Shown: piece by piece, positions 55,101 to 64,000 of the stretch | Layout of the letters: each line of letters begins with the position of its first letter | Numbering within the stretch: position 1 is the stretch's first letter | NCBI GenBank assembly: GCA_037952775.1 | Contig: JBANAY010000003.1 | Span: forward strand, 35,712,001-35,776,000 | DNA from: Clonostachys chloroleuca | Taxonomy: Eukaryota; Ascomycota; Sordariomycetes; Hypocreales; Bionectriaceae | Reading direction: 5' to 3' | Length of the DNA: 64,000 bases | Notes under the pieces: model-generated | What the model saw: only the letters and a program-made list of their open reading frames with translations | What the model was told of the DNA's origin: nothing | Database searches by the model: none | Translations under genes and position numbers: made by a program

Positions 55101-56292
55101 GGTGTCATCGCTTTCACTCGAGGACGAGCTCATGGGCTGCTACCGTCGCGCACTCAAGGCACCAAGAAAGGAGGTGGCACTGGCCAGTGCGTACACCAAC
55201 CTGTGGCTCGCCATCTCAAACAGCGCCGGCGGACTCGTCTACGCACTCGCCTACTGGTGGGGTTCAAAGAGGATCACTGCCGGTGACGCTACACAGACTG
55301 ACTTCTTCATCATCCTCATTTGCATGCTTGTCAGTGCTCAGCTCTGGGGCCAGATGTTCAGTCTTGCGCCCGAGGTGTCACGAGCTCGCGCAGCCGCATC
55401 GCGGATTCTCAGCTTGATCGACCTCAGCTCCGCTCACGATCTCTCTCCCAAGGAGGCACTAGCTGTTTCTGGCTTAACAGCTAATCAAGGTGAGAAGGAT
55501 ATCGAAGCTGCCGCGGAGTCTTCAAAGAAAGCCACGCCGGGACAGAGAGGAACAACCATTACCTTCAAGGATGTGGGCTTCTCCTACCCAGCTCGACCTC
55601 ACATCCCCATTCTCAAGGGTATGTCTTTTACTATCCAGAGCGGCCAGTTCTGTGGCCTCGTGGGACCCTCGGGAGCTGGCAAGTCGACAATCATGTCTCT
55701 TGTGCAGCGCATGTACACGCCCTCAAGTGGAACTGTCGAAATCGACGGCATGGACATTACTGGACGAGAAGGAACTGGCTTCAGAGACGACATTGCCGTG
55801 CCACAAGACTGCGCCCTGTTTGAGGGCACGATCCGGTTCAATGTTGGCTTAGGTGCCAGGTCCAATCAAGAAGCTACAGAAGAAGAGATCCACGAAGCCT
55901 GCCGCCTAGCCAACATCCACGACACGATCATGGCACTCCCCGACCAATACGATACCGAGTGCGGCCCCAACGGCTCTCGCTTATCCGGTGGCCAACGTCA
56001 ACGTCTGGCCATTGCGCGTGCCCTGGTCCGCAAGCCTCGACTTCTGCTCCTGGACGAGAGCACGAGCGCACTCGATGCTGAAAGCGAGAGGGCTCTACAG
56101 GAAGGCCTGGAGCGAGCTGCTCGAGGCATCACAACCATTGCCATCACTCACAGACTGCACACCGTCCGCAAGGCCGACGTCATTTTCGTGGTGGAGGGAG
56201 GCCAGGTGGTCGAGAAGGGGCGGCATGAAGAATTGGTGGTTACCAGCGAGACATATAGAGTAAATGCCTTGCAACAGATGCTGGGCGACTAG
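52106..56292 (+). CDS. Full-length ABC-B exporter (TMD-NBD-TMD-NBD), siderophore-cluster SitT-like
   Basis: Exons 52106..52237 and 52309..56292 join over a 71-bp intron (GTATGT donor, CACACAG acceptor), giving 1,371 residues from MASSEQPTPAPPEQPSVARE. The first NBD has GLSGSGKST near 443, LVSGGQRQR near 589 and ILILDEATASLDSASEHR near 611. The second has GPSGAGKST near 1163, LSGGQRQRL near 1269 and LLLLDESTSALD near 1288. Six-helix membrane domains precede each, and a charged linker (about 680-730) joins the halves. This is the P-glycoprotein/MDR architecture. A. fumigatus has an ABC gene (SitT) beside sidD; membership here is supported by position and iron-repressor motifs in the promoter. 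Siderophore or breakdown-product export is a fair inference, but general drug efflux cannot be excluded. Confidence 0.9.
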
Positions 56293-57262
56293 GCATCCGG
56301 TAGCAGTAATACATGGTGTAATAATAGCAGGGATCAGGTCACATAGAGAGCAACAATGATACCACAGATAAGAATGCAAAGACAGCTGACCATGGTGAAG
56401 AAGCCTCACGTGTTGATAATGTTGATATCGGAAGTTGCAGAGCCATCAACAACGACGACTGTCTGCTTCGAAAAGAGAAAAAACGTGCTCGAAATAAAGC
56501 TTTCGATTGGCGAACGGGAACTCTGCCGCAAGGGCTCGTGATCTGGACAAGTGAGACATGGCTGCGTCCCGGAGGGCTGGATGGTGTATGCAGGCAAGCT
56601 GGAGATTGCTCCGATCAGGTCACATGCAGTGGCAGCTGGAACAAGGGGCTGGCGGCCCGCAGCAGCCTGTAATGTACAGTGCGCAACTGCCTGCACCTCA
56701 TTAGCTGAGAGCCTGGAGGTGGCCACTTTTGGCGCTGCCCACCCACTCGGCCGCCTAAAGCCAGGACGAAACGTCGTCATTGGTGGCTAAGGCGCATCTG
56801 TGGCTAAATTAGGTACCGCTAGGTGAGTTCACTAGCTTTGGCTGACCCTGAGAAACTGTATTCAGAGCAGAAACCAGCGGTCATCGGCCGTACCGCGAAA
56901 CTCTTTCGGAACCCACTTGGATTCGCACAAACGCGGGAATTCTGATTGCCAATCGATTCTTTCTTCCTTTTCTTCCCTCTTCATAGCTTCACCATTCCGC
57001 CTCTGGCTGGTCCTGGGAATCCCTCCTCTGTTCCTGACCCGGACCCTGGTACCGCCACCATCCACGGCCATTGCGAACGAGGAGGGGATCGAAAGCAACG
57101 GTCAATCGACGACCCCCTCTCGTAGCCCTCGACGGTGACGCCGAGCAGTTCGAGCTTGCTGATTACAGCGACATCGCGGCTCGCCAGGCCGACGAGAAGC
57201 GCAGGGAGCGACAAGAGGAGAAGCGCGCGCGGAAACGGGCTTGGCTCGAAGAACGGGACGAG
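56293..57262. other. Intergenic between ABC exporter and SPX transporter
   Basis: About 970 bases with the exporter 3' UTR and the transporter promoter. An open frame continuing 64 codons upstream of the SPX Met has only a TTG start, so I treat it as leader. No separate gene. Confidence 0.45.
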
Positions 57263-60029
57263 ATGAAGTTCTCCCACAGTATCCAGTTCAATGCTGTTCC
57301 GGACTGGAGCAGCCATTACATAGCATACAGCAACCTCAAGAAGCTGTAAGTCACCGGGGAATTCTCGTCACCTGCCGCCCTCCTCCTATAGATTGCCAAG
57401 TTGAATGCTGACATCACCTAGAATCTACCAACTTGAGAAGACTTACCATCATACCTGGTCGGGCGATGCCGAATCACGACCTTTAATACCAAGCGAAGAC
57501 CCGGAGGAGATCTTCAGCAAGGCCCTGGGCATCGAGCTAGAGAAGATATGCTCGTTTTACGTGAGCAAGGAGGGAGAGCTCCTCGACGAGGTCAACCAGC
57601 TCCTGCGGGATATCAGCAACGCTGGCGCAGCGGATGGGCTAGCACCTCTACGGCCATTCACCTCCAACGACGGGCAACGCGAGCCTGCGCGCCCAAGTAG
57701 CTCACTTGGCATATCTGAAGACGAGATCGAGGAGGACAGCGCGAGCGAGGATGATGAGAGAACCGGGCTGACGAGGGCGAGGAAGGGCAGCGTGGGCAGA
57801 CGGCCGAATATGGGCAGCAGTGCCCATAGCCTTGGCGACATGGCGGCCTCGTCTGAGTTTGGGCGATCCGTCCGGAGGCAGAGCACCACATTCGACGAAA
57901 ACGAGCAGTCGGTGTACTTCTCGTCTGAGCTCTACTCGTCCGCCATTGTGATCAAGAAGCGCATCATCAGTCTCTATGTCCAGCTTTGCGAACTCAAGTC
58001 GTTCACCCAGCTTAACAACACCGGATTCAGGAAGGTCTTGAAAAAGTTTGACAAGATCCTGGATAAGGAGCTCAAGACCAACTATATGCACACCAATGTC
58101 GACACTGCTTACCCGTTCAAGGACGAAACCCGCCGCGTCTTGGAGGAGAACATCGCCAAGATGGAGACGGCGTACGCAGACGTCGTCACTGGGGGCGATC
58201 GGGAGCTTGCCAAGAAGGATTTGCGATCACATCTGCGAGAGCACGTCGTCTGGGAGCGAAACACAGTCTGGAGAGACCTGATTGGTATTGAGCGGAGAGG
58301 AGAGGCTGCCAGGTTAGGACAGTCCCTCCTTGGCCACGACCCCAATGCGACCCGGACGAGACTTCAAGGCGATGATCTCCACGAGATATCACACAAGGGG
58401 CGTTTCAACCTACCGGCTTGGCTAGCCAATACTTCAATGCTCACGCTCTTCATCTGCGTTGGGATATTCTTTGCGCTGCTATACGTGCCGATCATGCAGA
58501 AGCCAGAACAGCAAAATTGTCTCGCTCTTCTAGTCTTCGTATCCCTGCTCTGGGCAACTGAGGTACGTTTGTCTACACGCCCTTCCATTGTTCTTTACTG
58601 ATGCTATATGCAGACAATTCCTCTTTTCGTCACCTCACTTCTCATCCCCTTCCTCTCCGTCCTTCTCAATGTGGTGCGCGATGAGGGTAGCGGTAAGCAC
58701 CATCACCGTCTCAACTCCAAGGACGCCACAACCGCCATCTTTGCCGCCATGTGGACGCCCGTCATCATGCTTCTCCTTGGTGGCTTCACCCTGGCAGCCG
58801 CTCTGTCAAAGTGCAGGATTGACAAGCGGCTCGCCACTCTCATCTTGAGCAAGGCGGGAACGCAGCCTCGCACGGTTCTGATTGCCAATATGTTTGTGGC
58901 CGCTTTTGCTTCCATGTTGATCAGCAACGTAGCAGCCCCTGTGCTTTGCTACTCTATTATTGAGGTAAGTGCACAACTTCGTTCTACTCTTCTAGTTTGT
59001 CAGAGTTGGTCGTCTGTTTCTGTTTCTAACGCAATCTATAGCCTATGCTGCGTACCTTGCCATCTGATTCCGACATGACCAAGGCAGTCATTATTGGAAT
59101 TGCCCTTGCATCGAATGTTGGCGGTATGCTGTCTCCTATTGCGTCGCCACAGAACGTGATCGCCATGGGCATCATGCAGCCCCCTCCAACCTGGATCCAA
59201 TGGTTCTTCATCGTCATCCCAGTCGGTGCCTTCTCCCTTGTCCTTATCTGGCTGTTACTGCTTATTACGTTCCGGCCTGGACGCGGCATCTCCATTGCAC
59301 CCATCCGGGCCGTGAAGGAGCAGTTCACCGGAGTTCAATGGTTTGTCTCTTTAGTTACCTTTGCAACAATCGCTCTGTGGTGTGCGAGCCACCAGTTGGA
59401 GGACGTCTTCGGCGACATGGGAGTCATCGCCATCATTCCTATTGTTCTCTTTTTTGGAATCGGCATTCTCACCAAGGAGGACTTCAACAACTTTCCGTGG
59501 ACCATTATCATCCTGGCTGCTGGAGGTCTGTCGCTTGGCAAAGCCGTTCGATCTTCTGGCCTCCTACACACTGTCGCGGGTATTGTCACAGCCAAGGTCG
59601 AGGGCATGAGCCTATACGGTGTCCTCGTGGTCTTCTCGACCCTGATATTGGTCATTGCCACCTTCATCAGCCACACTGTCGCGGCTGTCATCTTCCTCCC
59701 CCTCGTCTACGACGTGGGTGCCGCCATGGAACTTCCACATCCCAACCTCTTGGTCATGGCTGGTGTGCTCATGTGCAGCGCTGCCATGGGTCTCCCCACC
59801 AGTGGTTTCCCCAACATGAGTATGTCTCCCCCTTTCCCCTGCCATCCACCGTCCAAGAGCACGATGCTAACCGCGAAATGCAGCCGCTATCATGAAGGAG
59901 GATCCAGCCGGGCACAGATACCTGCAGGTCAAGCACTTCATCAGCAGAGGTGTGCCCAGCAGTTTCATCACCCTGGCCGTTGTTGTATCCCTTGGTTATG
60001 GAATTATGCAGCTTGCCGGTATTGATTAA
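57263..60029 (+). CDS. SPX-domain low-affinity phosphate transporter (PHO87/PHO90/PHO91 family)
   Basis: Five exons, 57263..57345, 57422..58562, 58614..58964, 59042..59819 and 59884..60029, give 832 residues. All four introns (76, 51, 77 and 64 bp) have GT...AG ends and consistent phases. The start MKFSHSIQFNAVPDWSSHYI is the canonical SPX N-terminus. The SPX continues through FYVSKEGELLDEVNQLL, SLYVQLCELKSFTQLNNTGFRKVLKKFDK and TAYPFKDET. From about residue 375 a SLC13/DASS-type permease follows, with NVAAPVLCYSIIEPML, ALASNVGGMLSPIASPQNVIAMG and GLPTSGFPNMTA as the paired helical-hairpin motifs. The SPX domain senses inositol pyrophosphates and restrains transport when phosphate is plentiful. 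Plasma membrane versus vacuolar (PHO91) location cannot be told from sequence. It is outside the iron-motif block. Confidence 0.93.
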
Positions 60030-61330
60030 ACCATGTATGGCGCGGCATTGGTTCCCCCGGAACCAGTTACCTTGAGAATTATAGCTTGTCTAGAGTGGAC
60101 GGTCCGAAACTAGCGAGTTTGGACACGAATATATTGCGCGCATCGAGCATGGCACCCTCTATTCACATGAATAGAAATATGTATAGGGCCTGGAACTTCA
60201 TTTTTTTGTTATTAGAAGCTTAAATATGTCTATCAATATATGGTGGGGGTTTGTTTGCATGCTACATAGCAGACTACCTTACATCAATCACAAGGAAGTT
60301 GCCATCAGGTATCAACATGTGCGGCCCACCATTTAGGTGTCAATGCGACGAGCCCTGCATGTATGCCCCTGCCGGCAATTGGGCTTGGAGATGGGTCAGT
60401 TGAAATGTCCCTTGTGGTCGCCTGATGGATCGGTCACTGGTACCTCTGCAATTCTGGCGGTAAGTTTGACGGTTGCATTTGGACCTACAACATCGTTGAA
60501 GTGATGTTTGCTGCTATTTGTCTCCCACGTAGTAGTATCAAATTTAGAATATTCCGTGAAATGCGTAATTGAGATAGAAAACAAGTGAACAGGATCACCC
60601 ATTGAGTGTTTTGCTATCTCATTGACTTGTAAAATACAGATGAGGATATTATTAAAGTGTTGTCTAGGGTAGTCCGTATCTACCTTGATTTTGGGGGACT
60701 AGTACATGGTAAATCTTATTTCAAGGTACATCTATCGATATGTTCAAATGTAGACAAGATTGATTTAGTAAATGCATACAACTACTTAGATTGATTCCAT
60801 CTTATTAGGTAGGTTTTAGGCCTCGATATCGTGGAAGCCATAGACCAATGGTGATCCTTGAAGGTGCATCTGTCTGACTGACCTGAGACAGGCAAACACA
60901 CCTCCGGGAATGTAGATTGGAATTGATTAATCGGTAGTTAGCGGGGCCTACAGATCAGCATTCGCAGGCATCCATTCGCAGCTTCAGCCGAGGAACGGTG
61001 TCGGCGGCCTGAGATGAGAGGTGACAGCAGATGGCTGAAGCGGTGGAACGGGGAGACGGACTAGGCTGCCAGGTACCGGGTACATGCCACCGCCAGTGCA
61101 GAGCAGCTGCGGCGCCTTTGCTCCATCTCCCGACCGTGTGACGTCTTCAGCTGGGCATACCAAAGCCCCGGAGCAACAGTCTCTCTCTCGCCATCGCCGC
61201 AAACACGCCCTCAAGCACACGCACCCAATTCTCCCGCGCCTCCCTCCCGGCCCTCCAGCCCCTCGTATTGGAAACCTTCTGATGCATCTGATGTCCGCGT
61301 AGTTGCATCAGCTCCAAGCTGGCCGGCGCA
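60030..61330. other. Intergenic between SPX transporter and VPS39
   Basis: About 1.3 kb, AT-rich in its first two-thirds (3' UTR and beyond) and GC-rich just ahead of the VPS39 ATG. No supported gene or RNA. Confidence 0.45.
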
Positions 61331-64000
61331 ATGCTTTCAGCATTTACCGCGCGCCCCATCATCGAGCTCCGACAGCGGGACAAGTCCAAGATCGAGACGA
61401 TCCTTGCCAACGGTAACTCCCCCGAGCCTCGCCCCTCTTGCATTTCCCGGAGCACTCTGCTGACAGCTGGTTTGTGAACCGCGCTAGGTGACCGCGTGCT
61501 CGTCGGCCTGAATAGCGGCACGCTTCGAATATACCGGCTCAACGAGCCGCCCCCGACCACGAATGGCTCCCACCCCCTGCGAACGACGGCGACGCCGGCG
61601 GCGGCTCTCAGAATGGCGGCGAGACACACTCGAGTGCGCCCGTGAAACCCACGGACCTCTTGCGCGAGGTCGAGAAGTTCTCCAGTCGGGCGATAGAGCA
61701 ACTTGCCATCATAAAGGAGGCCAACATCATCATCTCGCTCTCCAACTACCACATCTCCTTCCACGATCTCCAGACGTACGAGCTCATCGAGACGCTCAGC
61801 CGGACGAAGAATGCCTCGTGTTTTGCCGTCACGTCTAACATTGTCAAAGACCCCGATACCGGGATCCCCGAGATCATCAGCCGCCTGGCCGTCGCCGTGA
61901 AGAGGCGGCTGCTCCTCTGGAGCTGGCACGAGAGCGAGCTGAGCGACCACGTGGGAGAGGTTACCCTGTCCGACACCATCCGATCGGTGACCTGGGCGAA
62001 CGCAACCAAGCTGGTCTGCGGCATGAACAGCGGCTACGTGATGGTTGACGTCCTGACGCGCGAGGTGGAGGACATCATTAGTCCGGGTACGCTGGCCGCC
62101 AACGGCCAAGGCAGCCGGTTTGGCGCCGTCAGCAGCGCGGGGATGGGCTATATGGGTCTTGGTGGTTACATGCCGAGACCGCTGGCTGCCAAGCTGGCCG
62201 ATGGAGAGATGCTCCTGGCCAAGGACATCAACTCCATGTTTATTAACGACAAGGGCCAGCCCATTGAGAAGAAGAAGCAGGTTCCCTGGCAGGCTGCTCC
62301 CGAGTCTGTCGGGTATTCGTACCCATACATCCTCGCCCTTCAGCCGCCGTCTAAGGGTTCTCTCGAGGTTCGGAATCCCGATACCCTCTCACTACTTCAG
62401 ACCATTTCTCTTCCCGGTGCAGCTCAGCTCCATTTCCTGCCCCCAACGGTGAGCCTAGCTCACGCAAAGGGGTTCCACATATCGAGTGAGCGATGCGTTT
62501 GGAAACTGGGTGCTACGGACTATGACACCCAGGTCCAGGAGCTGGTCAGTGGTTCCCTGTTCGATGAAGCCATCAGCCTGCTCAACATGCTGGAGGATGC
62601 TCTTCTTCAAGATAAAGCAGGGACGCTCCGAGAAGTCAAGATGATGAAGGCGGAGAGGCTGTTCAAGGACAAGAAGTACGAAAAGAGTCTCGACTTATTC
62701 AATGAGGATGATGTGCACGCACCGCCTGAGCGAGTTCTGAAATTATACCCACCTGAGATCTCTGGGGAGTTGTCTGTATGGTACGGCCACAGGCAGGAAG
62801 AGGAAGAGGAGAGTGGAGAGACAGAGAACGCGGCGCCGGAGAAAACCAATGGGGATAGCCCTGCCGCGGAATCTCCTGACCCATCTTCGCCACAGGCTGT
62901 CGGCGGGTTTGCCAAGCTGTTTGGGAGCCGTAGGGGGATTCCGGCTGATGCCGCCTCGATTGCCTCTTCAAGGAGGGAGTCGAAGGACGCCGAGGACACT
63001 GACGACGCAAACAACTCAGTCAAGACTGAAGATGGGCCTCTCCAAGGGAAGGACTTGACCAATGCAGTGAAGGCTCTGAATAGCTACTTGGCCGGAACCC
63101 GAGCTCGCCTGCAGAGACTGATAGACCCGGCAACAGGGAAGCTGAAGCCTGCGTCTAAGACAAGCACTGGGACTGAGATTGACGTCGAAGAGTTTTTACG
63201 ACTTTCTCAGACGGATGACGAGAAGAAGCAGGAAGCGGAGCTCCAGAAGACATTCCGCATCGTCGACACAGCCCTATTCCGTGCCTACATGTTCTCATCA
63301 CCTACGCTCGCGGGCTCATTATTCCGTCTTCCCAACTTCTGCGACCCTGATGTCGTCAACGAGAAGCTTCTGGAGCACAGTCGCTACAACGAGCTTATCG
63401 ATTTCTTCAAGGGCAAGAAACTCCACAAAGAGGCCTTGGACCTCCTCAAGAAGTTCGGTACTGCAACTAAGCCAGACCCGGCCGCACCGACGCTACATGG
63501 CCCGGATCGCGCGATATGGTACCTGGAGGGCCTCCCGCCGTCGGAGATCGATCTTATCCTCGAGCATGCCAAGTGGGTGCTTAAAGAGAATCCAGAGTAT
63601 GCCATGGAAATCTTTACAGGCGACACGGAGAACGCGGAGACGCTGCCACGAGACAAGGTGCTCGCCTTTCTGCGCGAGCAGGGACCTCAGCTCGAGGCCC
63701 AGTACCTCGCCCACGTCATTGAAGAAATGGGGGATATGACCCCGGACTTCCACAACAGACTGGTGGAGCTGTACGTTCAAAATCTGGCCAAGAAGGAGCG
63801 AGGTGAGGATTGGGACAAGGAGATGGAGAGATTCATGAAGTTCCTCCGAGAGTCGAGGCAGGTATACAGCTTGACGAAGGCGTTTGGATTGATCCCAAGA
63901 GATGGTAAGGGCTCTGAAATCGATATTTATGAATCCAGTAGAGCTAATCATTTTCCAGACCCGGCATTCTACGAGGCGCGAGCCATTGTTCTTAGTAACA
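61331..64000 (+). CDS. VPS39: Vacuolar HOPS subunit VPS39/VAM6 (3' end outside window), one frameshift
   Basis: Exons 61331..61412, 61488..63904 and 63959..beyond, with introns of 75 and 54 bp. The start MLSAFTARPIIELRQRDKSK, then RVLVGLNSGTLRIYRL, ISLSNYHISFHDLQTYEL and ISRLAVAVKRRLLLWSWHESEL form the N-terminal CNH beta-propeller. LVSGSLFDEAISLLNMLED begins the alpha-solenoid, and SRYNELIDFFKGKKLHKEAL and DDPAFYEARAIVLSN are conserved VPS39 segments. The frame breaks once at a five-base C run (61573-61577): one more C joins EPPPTTNGSHP to the rest. VPS39 is the Ypt7/Rab7-binding end of the HOPS complex for vacuole fusion, and acts in vacuole-mitochondria contacts. The second intron is 54 bp with no stop in frame, so its retention would only insert 18 residues. 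About 865 residues are visible. Confidence 0.88.

Noticed and set aside
61147..62109. 320-codon minus-strand open frame
   Set aside because: Antisense to VPS39, which has clear family motifs on the plus strand.

Overview
This is a fungal chromosome segment. Most genes are broken by short GT...AG introns of about 50-80 bp, intergenic regions are long and CT-rich ahead of start codons, and the gene families are those of filamentous Ascomycota (Pezizomycotina; Sordariomycetes is my best guess, not proven from sequence alone). There are fourteen genes that I can support. I saw no rRNA, tRNA, CRISPR array or intact transposon.

Left third (1-22.9 kb): the start of a secreted, heavily repeated mucin-like surface protein running off the left edge; an EI24/RRT8-like membrane protein; an AtuA-like (DUF1446) protein; a DUF2434-like membrane protein; COG5 of the Golgi tethering complex; a gelsolin/fragmin-like actin-binding protein with an in-frame TAG; a Gag1-clamp (DUF4050-like) protein; and a two-finger C2H2 transcription factor. 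About 8.2 kb without a recognisable gene follows (22.9-31.1 kb), holding an inverted repeat with perfect 28-bp arms and many AGGTAC/GTACCT words.

Middle (31.1-56.3 kb): an extracellular-siderophore (fusarinine/TAFC-type) locus built as three head-to-head gene pairs: NPS6/SidD peptide synthetase with a SidI-like acyl-CoA ligase; a SidF-like hydroxyornithine acyltransferase with a MirB-like siderophore transporter; and an AIF/AMID/FSP1-like flavoprotein with a full-length ABC-B exporter. Each of the three shared promoters carries exact copies of the ATCWGATAA motif bound by the fungal iron-responsive GATA repressor (SreA/Sre1 family), eight exact copies in all, so the six genes probably form one iron-repressed regulon. 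The ligase ends in SKL and the acyltransferase in PKL, fitting peroxisomal precursor synthesis. SidA, SidH and SidG are not in this window.

Right end (56.3-64 kb): an SPX-domain low-affinity phosphate transporter in five exons, and the 5' two-thirds of VPS39/VAM6 running off the right edge.

Four genes (ligase, acyltransferase, flavoprotein, VPS39) each need one extra base to stay in frame, and in each case a run of five or six G/C lies at the break. I read this mainly as systematic homopolymer undercalling in the assembly rather than four independent gene losses. The TAG in the gelsolin gene is a substitution and is not explained that way.
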